Shown here piece after piece: positions 24,238 to 34,490 of a DNA stretch of 64,000 bases (within the stretch, counting starts at the first letter, position 1; every line of letters begins with the position of its first letter). The notes under the pieces were generated by a model, which saw only the letters and a program-made list of their open reading frames with translations, searched no databases and was not told the origin of the DNA. The stretch is from contig KV419440.1 of the NCBI GenBank assembly GCA_001630475.1, positions 1 through 64,000 on the forward strand, in the 5' to 3' direction. Made by a program: the position numbers and the translations under genes. The stretch comes from Sistotremastrum niveocremeum HHB9708. Taxonomy: Eukaryota; Basidiomycota; Agaricomycetes; Sistotremastrales; Sistotremastraceae.

Positions 24238-24607
24238 ATGTCGTCAGACAGTCCTGCTAGCCATGGTTGGTCAATATTACTATTGCATACGGGTGTATTA
24301 ATCATGCTGAATGATATAGTGGTCGGCGGTGCAGCATTCGGGCTCGGTATTCGTTTCTGGCAGCTCGGAATCATGAAAAAGAACCTCTTCACAAGTCGGC
24401 TTTCTGGTGTCCTTCTCAAATTACCCATCTAATATGATCATGTTGCGAATAGATCCAGCAGCCCATGGTCTCTCTATGGCCGTCTTTGGTGTTCTGGGAT
24501 ATTATTCGTGGAAATTTGAAGGACACGCACAGCAGGTTTTCGCGAAGCGGAGAGACGAATTGTTGGAGAGGAAAGGGAAGATTGGGGGGCTAGCGGGATC
24601 AGAATAG
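24238..24607 (+). CDS. Small mitochondrial inner-membrane protein, complex I NUXM-like, 107 aa
   Basis: Two exons (24238-24406, 24453-24607) join across a 46-nt intron to give 107 residues. The protein has two hydrophobic helices. The first is GVLIMLNDIVVGGAAFGLGI followed by RFWQLGIMKKNLF; the second is AAHGLSMAVFGVLGYYSWKF followed by a charged helix QQVFAKRRDELLERKGKIGG. Two short spans with a basic link and a charged C-terminal helix are typical of fungal complex I accessory subunits of the NUXM / 14-kDa type. I assign it there by overall pattern, not by a diagnostic residue; another small mitochondrial membrane protein is possible. The gene is divergent from the TPR gene. Confidence 0.6.
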
Positions 24608-24993
24608 GTTAGTCTCGAGTATATTGTGATGTCTTCACGCCTAATCCGCTCAAGATTTGATCTAGATTATTTGATCAAAACCTGTGATAGCACAAGCACG
24701 CTGTTTGAATGTAAATATACAGTACCTCTCAAGAGAGGACTTCCAACTCTACCCCTGGTGCAAGTTCGATTTGCTTCAATGTTTTGAAAGCCCAAGCATA
24801 TCTCCCGGGTCCTCACATCTCACCGCAAACGTAAAATGTCCCAACGCCATATCACAGAAACTGTACCGTTTCCGCTGGTTTGGGATGAAGGTTACTATCA
24901 AAAGGCTTGCATGTGTACACAGCATCGTGCTATGGAGGAGAGTCAATGAAAGGCCCCAGTCCTCGGTCATTGCTACCTGGACCGCCCTCTCTC
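24608..24993. other. Convergent intergenic region
   Basis: About 390 bp lie between two converging genes. Only short open stretches, mostly antisense to 3' flanks, are seen. It probably holds both 3' UTRs. Confidence 0.4.
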
Positions 24994-25934
24994 TCAATCT
25001 CTCCGTTGAACTCGCCAAATATCCTCATGGCCCCTCACATGCGCTTCCCAAAGCTCTACCGGAGTCTTCTTCGTCCGAAAGATATAGATTCTGGGATCCA
25101 AGCGCAGGATATTCGAGAGTTGGCTCGCAGTAACGGGAGATTTATCGCCATGCAGGAAGATGACGATCATCTGCAAGCTCTTCATGATCGTCGACTGGGT
25201 CAATTTCTGAAGACCAAGATATAACTTTGGTCCAAATCCTGAGCCTCTGCGTCCGCTCTCTTCGACTTCCGCCGTGGTGCTTTCTAGGACTGTGAGACCC
25301 AGATGTGTGATATTTGGTGACGTGCGAGGGTGTCCAAAGGCGATGTCAGGTCCTGGGTTTGATATGGTAAACAGGGTGGGGATGATGAGATGAGTACAAT
25401 CTCTGAAAATTTCGCGGCCTGTTATAGTAGGCATCAGAGGGAATGCGTCCCTGGAGCCGTCCCGCTCCCTGGATGACTGTCGAGGCGAGACAATGGTGAC
25501 ATGAGTTGGTGCACATGTAACGCCGGCGAAGAGATAAATCTCCGGCCATCCCTCGAATTTGGGTCCAGGATTATGGATGCAGAGATGTTTCAAATTGGTA
25601 CATCTGTCAAGAAGGGATGTTTGCACTCTGGCAGGGAAATCAAGGCAGAGATGCTCGATTTTGTGCCCATGTTCTGGGACACACTTTACATAAGACCGGA
25701 TTTGAGTGGTCCTGGAAAGGATAATGGTTCTGTACAAGTATGGGCGTATCCTGGAAATTTCAGCTCGTCGTTGTCGGAAGCAAAATGGCGAAACTCTCAC
25801 CAGTCGGCGACCCAAGTCGAGACGCGCACCAGGCGGAAGGCTGTTTTCTGATCTATATTCGCAGCATGCTCGAAGATAATCCTGACAATGTCAGTCGGAA
25901 AATGGGAGAAGATATGCTGGTCAGTGATCTCCAT
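24994..25934 (-). CDS. F-box-like protein, 296 aa
   Basis: Exon 1 (25801-25934) starts at ATG 25932-25934 and reads MEITDQHIFSHFPTDIVRII, then FEHAANIDQKTAFRLVRVST, a compact F-box pattern with the FPxDIxxxIF core. A 50-nt intron (25751-25800) leads in frame to exon 2 (24994-25750), beginning W-IRPYLYRTIILSRTTQI. The remainder shows repeated leucine-rich-like strands (HKIEHLCLDFP, NLKHLCIHNPG, NITHLGLTVLES). Agaricomycetes carry large families of such F-box proteins, which recruit substrates to SCF ubiquitin ligases through Skp1. The substrate is unknown. Without exon 1 the frame has no ATG start, which supports the splice model. Confidence 0.75.
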
Positions 25935-25989
25935 CAGACGGCAAGATTGGTCGCTCAGTTCTCAGCTGCAGGCCCGGGGTACGTTACTT

Positions 25990-27430
25990 AAAGCAGCGAT
26001 TGAGGTCTAGACCATGGCCACAATGATATCATGCAGAATCGCTTTCAGACCGCTCTCTTGTCTCTTCCGTGTTGTGGATGCCTTTCTCGCCAGGATGACC
26101 CAACTTCATAGAGCACCTTCGATGATGACGCTGCATCTTGGACCTCGACCTGGCCTCGTACATTTTGGGCAGATGGATGACGGGTTCTGTGCCGATATTC
26201 TGCACGCAGCCACAGCCCAGACTGAGCGTAGCACGGCTGTGCTGTCATCACCAGGACCAGAAGTTTCATTGCTGCTGAAGGGTCTAGTTGGAAGAATCCA
26301 GAACAGTAGACTGCAGCTACAATATCGCGCGCTGGGCGATACGGACTCAGGGAAATGCTGACAAGGTAAGCAACGGACCACTTTTCGCTTTGAAAGCTCT
26401 GTGGCGCGGAATATTGATTTTGGCCCACAGAGGATCACTACATGGCACGCTTTGGACTGGCTCGTAGAATCCGGCTTACTAGCAAGGAAAATGGCTCTGA
26501 CTCTCCCCGCTACAGAAGCCGGTCTTGATACACACCTCGGATCACCTCTCTGAGACCGTTTGGACGCATGTATGACCGCCCCTTCTTCTCAGACGATCTC
26601 TGTCATTTTCTCGAACTGTTTGTCCTCTGAAGCATTGCAGGTACGTCATGGAATGGATGAAGCACATGCCATATCGAGTCTTTCCAGCTCTTTTTCTCCA
26701 AGAAATAGATTTTGAGACGCTCAATCTATCAGGATATCTGGACCGACCATATAGCATGTTTTGCTTTCAGCCCTTCCAGCGCATGACACCTTTGCAGATT
26801 TATGCCAAGATCAATTCTGAGATCGACACAGTCACTGGACGGAATTGACTCTACCAATGACTTGTAGATCCTCCATCTGGTATTGAGCCTATCCGGCGCC
26901 TACATAGCTATGCTACAATGCGATCTATTGCTAAGAAAACCGGAGGTCTTGGCTCACGGACTGCGATAATTTACACGCAGGGATTTTTTGGGCCGTATCT
27001 CGTCACTACCGGGCGATGTCTAGGTCTAACTCGCCCCAAAGTTAGCTCAGCTATGTTCGTGCCGCCGAGGCGATCTTTGCAACCCTCAAATTTCTCTGGG
27101 AATACATGTACTCGATGAAACACTAAGCTTCGCACGCTTTGGATCCGGGTTTGGCTAGCGTATTCTATAGAAATTGGAAGAGTCGACGTCATAGTGGAGT
27201 GAACACTCCAGAATGCATAGTGGAGCTTCCGGGAATACCGAGATCGTCGATCAGGGAAGAGCATTCGGAACCTCCTTCCATTGGAAAATCAGCTCGATAG
27301 ACGAGACTCGTGCCTGGCTCCGTCACACCGTGACTGGTGCTTTCTCCCAACTTCCAGCATCAGTCGCAAAAAATTTCCGGAAATACATCTCTCGCGGCTC
27401 TTTTGCTTTGTTCTGCATCTAATAATACAC
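25990..27430 (+). pseudogene. Possible decayed or heavily spliced coding region
   Basis: Several open stretches on the plus strand have coding-like residue texture: near 26,190-26,340 (TERSTAVLSSPGPEVSLLLK), 26,450-26,550 (ALDWLVESGLLARKMALTLP), 26,645-26,846 (VFPALFLQEIDFETLNLSGY), 26,870-26,975 (LSGAYIAMLQCDLLLRKPEV) and 27,230-27,420 (TRAWLRHTVTGAFSQLPASV). They sit in different frames, and I could not connect them all with GT-AG introns. Either a host gene with many introns has eroded, or I mis-see its structure. No domain could be named. Confidence 0.3.
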
Positions 27431-27604
27431 GATCTCACTCCTTTGTTTCATCCCTTTGCCTAGTCACATTCTCAGGCTTTCTTCTTGAGCAGATCGCTCA
27501 CAATCTCTCTCCTTTGTTTCAGTAGCATTTCTCCACTTCAAGGTCTCACCTCTTCACCTTCGCATCGTCTTCGCTAGCCGTTCTACTTTAACGCTACTCC
27601 TTCG

Positions 27605-28296
27605 ATGCCCCAGCCCCAACCTACATCTACACCATCCCTCCCGCCTGCAGAGTCTGCACCTCCTGGAGACCCGCCTCCGTACTCTCATCCCCCGGCATCG
27701 GGCTATCGCATTGCCCTCACCACCACCTCACCCTTCCCACCACTTCAATCGACATTATCACCCTGTTCCTGGGACGCCGATCGTGAATCACCGATCTTCT
27801 TCGGAAGTGCAATATTCGCCAGATCAGTCCATCCCTGCAAGATCGCACCAAGACTCCAGCCTAGCTGCCGTGTCCCATATGCAGGTCGAGAATATGAACA
27901 TCACGGCAGATATGATCTATTGCCTTTCATACCTGCAATGATGGAATTGGTACCCACTTCCCGCGGATTGATCCCTGAAGATCGGCACCCCATTGAAGGC
28001 GGTTATGAAGAGACCGGCGAGAAGTTGTACCACGCTATGGGCTCAGTCAATGGGATCATGGTACCTGGTAAAACTGCCGAGCATCTCGTAGGTGTTTCAC
28101 CGGCGAGTCTTGTTAAGAGTCTCACTTATATTATTTGTTGATCGCGCAGGGCGGGTGTAATCTTCCTTTTGGTGGTGGGGAGCACGTCCTTCGGGAAAAC
28201 TACAGTATACTGTATTTCTTTCTCAATTATAACGGAGCATCAACTTCGGAGGCTGATTACCAATGTAGATGCTGGAAGCAAGACGTGATCTCATAG
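27605..28296 (+). CDS. DM9/DUF3421 repeat protein with PPxY leader, 190 aa
   Basis: Three exons (27605-28087, 28150-28211, 28269-28296) keep frame and encode 190 residues. The Pro-rich leader includes PPPYSHPP, a PPxY-type WW-domain ligand. Two DM9-like units follow. The first has SPIFFGSAIFARSVHPCKIA and CRVPYAGREYEHHGRYDLLP. The second has GLIPEDRHPIEGGYEETGEK, LYHAMGSVNGIMVPGKTAEH and GGCNLPFGGGEHVLRENYSI. Together they match the DM9 consensus (PxGAxxGG...LYxxRAxxxGxxxPGK...GGxEH). The tiny last exon supplies the closing LCWK. DM9 domains are mannose-binding in some animals; fungal roles are not established. There is no signal peptide, so the protein is likely cytosolic. Confidence 0.82.
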
Positions 28297-29409
28297 CGTC
28301 TATCACCGACATTTCATTTCTCTTCTCAACATCTCGTTATCATTATTCAACATACACGGAACATTGACAATGAACACTCTTTGGGCAAGTCTGACACACG
28401 ACAGACTATTAAATACACGCGATCATAATCCATCATTTTCTGGGCGATTGGACAATTCACCCACCACACACGTATAATTCATTTCTTGCGCTGAGAATCA
28501 CCTACAGCGCCCGTACACTTCTGCCTTTCCTGGGGTCAACAATCACGAATTGATCCCGGCGGATATCCCTGGTCTTCTTGCAGATAGTAATTTTTGACAT
28601 GCTTTGTTGACTCGGTGTACCATTTTGACCGGAGTTGCTGTGGATGACGACAGAACAATCCGACGCTCAGCGTACTTGCATCACAGCTCATGTACTTTGG
28701 TAATAGTCTGTTCAATCTAAAAAGGCGTACTTTTGTCGGAAGCGGTGTGATGGGATGCGGATGCGAGACGGTTTGATGCACCGCCTCAGCTTCACGCGGT
28801 GTTGCTCCGACGCGCCTCTTGCTTTCAAAAAATACGCCCAAACGCTGTCTTGTCTGGAACAATCGCGGTCTTGAAGAAATCAGCGCAGAGCGATATATCC
28901 CGTCTCGTCATATTTTCAGTGGTCTCACTGTCGAAGCATCTTGGGTGGATTATGAGTGCACCATGATCTCGGTCGCGTTATCCTTTCTCAGCCGGCCTCC
29001 GTGTCTTCTCAAGCAGGGCACTGCCCATCGCTGATGGGCGCGGTCATAGCTAGGTCCATCAGCCCATCATAATCACAGTCAGGCTATCCCACATCATCCT
29101 GGTTTCTATTAGAACACTCTCAGACGACGATCCTCTCTCCTTAGCTGCTTGTCTCTATCGCAACAGCTCCCATCGCATTTCGTTGCTCTCTGTTGCGCAC
29201 GATCTTGCACTTGGTCCCTTGTTGACGAGTAGTTGGACTTGCTGACTACCAGCACAGGCAGACCAGCGGACAGCGGGGCCTAACCCACACGTCTGTTCGT
29301 TCCAGTATCCTTTTCTCCCCGGGCCCATTTGGTTGGAAAACCGGCGCCTTGGAACGCTGAGGAAGAGGTTCGGGACAGTTTTTTGGTATTTGGAGCAGGA
29401 GAAAAGCAT
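28297..29409. other. Intergenic; no supported gene
   Basis: An open stretch of about 109 codons on the minus strand (28536-28862) and short plus-strand stretches are present, but their composition is irregular and no family is recognisable. The right end presumably holds the promoter of the 29410 gene. Confidence 0.35.
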
Positions 29410-30632
29410 ATGGCCTATTCCTCACTTTTCAACGAGGGCTTACGGAACGCCTATCCAGAAGAAAAGGCGGCATTGAGATTGCCCGTTCGACTCGAAAACG
29501 AACGTCAGGTTACCCCCCATCAACACGTCGGCGGTCATCGTCGGGCCTCATCTCACAATCAGACCACCCGTGCCCGCCCGAGCATCGATGATCTACCCGT
29601 TCCTCGCAGCTCTCGGGAATCCCGACGCGAGTATGAGCAGCTTCGCTCACGGCAGTACGTCCTCGACGGTGTACCATTCACTTTCCCTCTACCTCCGCCC
29701 ATCCCCGCCCAGTCTATTCGACCGCGTCACGACGCAGACAAGTTAAGATCCCTCAGACAAAGTTCAGCGTCTGACCGCCGATCTGCAAAGTCGGCTCCGG
29801 GATCTCGAACTCAATCGCCCTCTCGAAGTTCATGGACAGCTCAAACTTGGAAAAAGTTGACGAGCAAAACTTCATCGCATCCGACTTTGGATACTGCGTC
29901 ATGGACAGGGACGATTGATAATATGTTTGATTCGCCGACTGATGAGAAGATCACTTTCGCTCTCCCAAGTGACGCTTCGTCAACGCGGTCCGCAGATGAG
30001 ATCAAGCCGAGGTTTTCGAGGCCTGTCAACACGACTTTCTCTTCAAACACTTCTACCCTCTCTGTTACAACCAGGTATGTACCGTTTTCTCCTCTTGAAA
30101 ACCGCATGTATTGATTGGGAGCAGTATCAAACCCGCGGATAGTCTTGCTTCAGCGGAAGAACTACCAGACCGCGGCTCAATTCCTCCTCAAAGGACTCAC
30201 ACCGCCAATTTGACCTCCCCTATATCAAGTTTCCTCTCCATCTCAAACACATCACCCCTCTCCGCTCATGCGCCCAAATCAACAGACAAATCCTCGCGCC
30301 GCTGTACACTATCCTACCTCCCTTCCCACACCGACGAAAAGTCCTATTTCCCTATCGAGCTAGATGAGAAAAAGAGACGTCTAGCTATATCATTAGGCTG
30401 GGATCTCTTCCTTGACTCGTCGAATTCTGTTGAGTCAGATGACTCGGACGTCGTCGATATCCAAGTTCCCCTTACGAGCGAAGCCGCAAGCTTTCCCTCA
30501 TACCGACCGTCATTCACATCGCTCGATTCACCGTCTCCTCCGAGAGCATCTCCCCCACCGATGAGTGCGAAATCCGCACCATCAAAGGGTCGCCGATTTT
30601 CTTCGTTTCTGCCATTTGTCAGAAGAACTTGA
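29410..30632 (+). CDS. Unknown Ser/Arg-rich protein, 390 aa
   Basis: Two exons (29410-30074, 30125-30632) join in frame across a 50-nt intron. The start is the first ATG (MAYSSLFNEGLRNAYPEEKA). The protein is mostly disordered and basic-Ser rich (RRASSHNQTTRARPSIDDLP, SRTQSPSRSSWTAQTWKKLT). Short ordered islands occur: RREYEQLRSRQYVLDGVPFT and FPIELDEKKRRLAISLGWDL, followed by an acidic SVESDDSDVVDI. The tail is basic (KGRRFSSFLPFVRRT). No domain is recognised. It converges with the TPR gene at 30991. Confidence 0.7.
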
Positions 30633-30990
30633 TCTTTATCATTCTTATCTCCTTCTTCATCTGATCCGGTTTGTAAAGGGACGTGAAACTCATCTGTTAT
30701 TGCAATGCATTCAATTGTACAAGTCGTGTATTACATATTTCGTCTCACCCCTTCATCTGCATTATTCTTTAGAACTTTTTATGAACTTCCTCTTCTATTG
30801 CTCGTTACTTAGTCGCTTTCATATTGCTATCCACATCATTTCCCAGGCTCATAGTTGGATTCGTGATCAAAATAATTCATCATGTGTGATTGAAAAATAA
30901 CGAAGAAAAATACAGCGGCTACGCAATACACAGGTCAGATCAGTGTCATAAAAACAGCAGGCAGAGCCAATATAATAAATATGAGGCGAG

Positions 30991-32811
30991 TTAAACAGCC
31001 TTGACGGTATACCTATCCCAACTCGGATATGCGAAAGTCTCATTAGAATTCATGCTTTTGGCTCCCTTTGTGAGGGGCCCAATGTCGCTGATCTCCACCA
31101 TTAGAGGTGACAGGATTATCCTCAATTTCCTTTTATCCCTCTCCGTCAATTCAAAAGGTAAATCCAACTTGGGGGGCGGAGGAGCAATCGTAGGCGGAGC
31201 GTGAGGAGAGGATGATGTAGAAGCCATCGAGGACGAGGGCGCGGGGTGCAATGTCGAAGATGTACTCGAGAACGAGTCGTCGCCCGGATCGTAACTCATA
31301 TTCCGGCAATGATTCCCTCGATGCTTGGGACTGGCTCGTCCGCATGTACTTCGTGAGGCCAGAAGAGCGTTGAGTTCGGCATGTGCTTCCAAGTTCTGAG
31401 GTTGAATTTTGAGCATGTGCCTCAGATCTGCAACGGATGAGTGAACGTCTCAGACAAATGACAGCAGCCTTACCTCGGATCGCTTCTTCTGTCTTTCCCA
31501 TCATCTTCCGTGCTTTCGCACGCCTCCAATACCCTTTACTGCTCTTGTGCTGACCTAGGGCCCTCGTACACGCCTTTTCCGCCTCAATCCAGCTATTCGA
31601 AGGCGGAGATAAGGAAATGAGTCAAGAACAAGGAGTACAACCTCACTTGTTGAGTTTCAGGTATGCAGCGGCAAGGTTAAGTTGATAATGAGGGAGTTCG
31701 GGCTCAATCTTGTGCGCAGCCTTGTAGCGTTTCACAGCAATCTCATACGATTCTTGCTTGAAAGCAATATTTCCCTAACAGAGATGAATAAGACTTCTCG
31801 TCACAATCAACGGTAACGTACCTGTTGCTTTTCCCTCTCGGCACGGAAATATCTCCATTCCATCAACTCAGATATTGTCATATCAGACGTCGCCCCTTCA
31901 TATTCATCAGGATCTAACCCTCCAAAGTCCAAGTCGATTTCCCAAAGATCTTCTTCATCCAGCGTATTCCAACCGTAGACGCCGCTGCCTCTCCCATCCC
32001 ACTCCCGTTCCTTCCCCGGTCTCTTCCCGCACTCTTCTTCATCTTCTCGAACGGTTGTCTCACACACCTCTCCTAAGTGATCGGTCGAGCAGCCACATTC
32101 GCACCATTTATCGGTAAGCTTGTCACGGAGGACAAGACCATACCCTCGGACGTCGTATTCTCTGGCGACTTGCCAGAGCGTATCGACGAGCCTGGTATAC
32201 CCCACTCGGATTTTAGCACTCCAATCTGGATCATTCCCTCGATAGCAATGTTCCACCGCCTCCAATCCATATGTGATGGGACCTAATTGAGGTGGTTTCG
32301 AGAATTTGGGTGCGGGGAGGGATTCGAGGCAGTCGAGATGCGCTCTGAGATAGGGATAGTAAGGGAGAAGATGTAAGGAGTGTAGTCCTCGTTTCTTGCA
32401 GATATGGACATCGTGTGACATGGCGAAATGTCGGAGGGCAGTGTATGACCATAAGATCGATTTGGTGGCTGTTCTCTCACCGGCTTGACGGAGGTCCATA
32501 GCTATTGCGCCTCTGAAGAAATCCTTGATTTCATCATCGGCGGCATGTAAAGCCATCCATCCAGGACCTGCTTCTTGGATAGTAGACTGCATAAGTTGGG
32601 GAAGATACATCTGCGTGACGTTGTATAGTCTGGCAGAATAAAGCCTGGCTATGTCCTGTTGGAAACGCAGCAATAGGAGGCGAGATATAGCGCGTTCCAG
32701 GGTTGCGATGGATGACATCGTCTGCTGAAGACCGCGATCGAGGTGGGGGTCGGGTTGGCCAACGAGATGATTACGAGCTGGCCTCTTCTTCTTGACTGGC
32801 TTGATTGCCAT
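30991..32811 (-). CDS. TPR protein with unknown N-terminal helical domain
   Basis: The minus-strand gene starts at ATG 32809-32811 (MAIKPVKKKRPARNHLVGQP). The first exon (31822-32811, 330 codons) encodes an unrecognised mostly helical region with LERAISRLLLLRFQQDIARL and a Cys cluster (KWCECGCSTDHLGEVC), then an acidic segment. Smaller exons give three TPR units: GNIAFKQESYEIAVKRYKAA, LPHYQLNLAAAYLKLNK-WIEAEKACTRAL, and GYWRRAKARKMMGKTEEAIR-DLRHMLKIQP. The C-terminus is Ser/Pro-rich then ordered (LPFELTERDKRKLRIILSPL) and ends at 30991. A co-chaperone-like scaffold is plausible from the TPR array; that is inference. The Cys cluster might bind a metal but matches no named finger. Confidence 0.75.
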
Positions 32812-34116
32812 TATGAAAGCTGGATGAGAGCTGCGGGACTGATCTTATGAAATGGGACACGTTGAGCGCGTGAGAAATACGGGCTCGTGCTAAAGCAGAT
32901 AAATCGATTCTCGTGATTTAATTCGGTATTGATTCGAGCAGCGACGATGAGTGGTTGTAACGCGTGCCAGACGACGACAATGAGAGCAGCAAGTAAGGAG
33001 GTGTGAGGCTGTGGAACAAGGCTGCCCGGTATGGTGGCACTCTGTAGCACAAACAAGTACAAAGCATGCTTCTAACAACCGCAAATACTATCCCCATTCA
33101 GTCCGAGCCTTTGAAAGTAACCACTCGTTCGCGCTAACGACCGTTCCGAGCCATCCGTCGTAAATCTAGCTCTCGTCTTTAAGCCGGGTCTTCACGTGCC
33201 AGATCGTCACTCGGCACGGTTCAGTCTCCAAGCTTCGAGCCCAGGTCTTGCGAGACATCAATGCTAATGTCAATGGCGCCATGGCGTTCGTGCTCCAGAT
33301 GAGACATTTGATCAAGTTCCCGTCCTTGACCGGTGTCCTAGCTCAATTAACTCAGAATGCAGCGTCATCCCAACAGTGTTGACAACGCACTGGTAAATAC
33401 TAAAGCAGTGACGGGCAGCCACTTCCAGTTCACCGCCGCGCGATGAGAACTCACTTTTACTAAGATGATTCTTTCACACTGGCATGTCAGAAAGGATGCA
33501 GCCTTCCGGTCGTCGTTGTGCCCACTTGAAAAAGGAACCCGTTCAGTAGTCCTACTGCGCCGCAAGAGATACGATGACGACGAGAGGGACACGAAGCACA
33601 CCGGTCCGTATAGCTCTAAAGAAGGCCAATCCGACCCAATGAATGCAGCGTTGGTATATTGTTCAGTCTTAGGTCATGGCGTTCGAGAACGATCAGGTGC
33701 CTCGAGACCCGAACTTCGCCACAGTATTGATTTCGGGCTAAGGAGTTATCAGTATTGATAGTATAGCAGATAGAGTCAACGATCTCCTGGACGAGCTCAT
33801 GTGTCGTCACGAGCAATTTCAAAACGATCGTGGCCTGCACAGTGCCTAGGACTGATCAGAAAATTAGGATATCAGAAGGAAGGCCACAATCATCCATGCC
33901 GTTTGGGATGCCGTTTCACGACCCACCCGCCGCCACTAGAGATAGATATGCTGTCGATGACGATTGAAAAATTGGATGGTTCGACCTGAAAAGACTGAGT
34001 CAATAGCTTGAGCAATTGCAAGACTTTGTCGACGTCGGCAGAGAAAAATATGGGCGCTAAAGCCGCACTCCGACCTTTTCGTAGACGCCCAAATTGCTCC
34101 GGTCAGAGTCGAACGG
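32812..34116. other. Intergenic; weak minus-strand open stretches only
   Basis: About 1.3 kb. Minus-strand stretches at 33365-33601 (with a hydrophobic tail WKWLPVTALVFTSALSTL) and 33616-33840 look mildly coding-like but have no credible ATG or splice model. A small unresolved membrane protein gene on the minus strand cannot be excluded. Confidence 0.3.
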
Positions 34117-34490
34117 ATGGGCTGGTTCTCATTGTCCTCCTCTGCGCCAACCCCAGGAGCAGCTCCAGACAGATCATCTCGTCAAAGATGTTGGGATACT
34201 AGAGACGCATATTACGCCTGTCTGGATCTGCATGAAATTCTTGAACCGGGAGGAGATGCGGAGAAAACAAAGGGTGTATGTGGTAAAGAGAGAACAGCTT
34301 ATGAGGGTAGTTGTGCCAAGAGCTGGGTGAGTCCTTAACCATATTCCGACGAGATCTAATCATTGCTGAATGGGTATAGGTTGAGTATTTCAATAGGAGA
34401 CGAGTACTGGCTGAGGAGCAGAAGAGCCAAATAGCCATGGCTAATCGGCAGGCGGAGGAAGCAAAATCCAAGCGTGGTGGATCACGTTAG
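34117..34490 (+). CDS. COA6: Cytochrome c oxidase assembly factor 6 (Coa6), 106 aa
   Basis: Two exons (34117-34326, 34380-34490) join across a 53-nt intron to give 106 residues. The leader MGWFSLSSSAPTPGAAPD is followed by the twin-cysteine CHCH fold: CWDTRDAYYAC (Cx9C) and CGKERTAYEGSC (Cx10C), then SW-VEYFNRRRVLAEEQKSQI. Cx9C-Cx10C spacing and the closing SWVxYFxxRR are hallmarks of Coa6. In yeast and human it acts in the intermembrane space, helping copper delivery to Cox2 (CuA site). Import would be through the Mia40 relay. All four cysteines are present. Confidence 0.93.
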
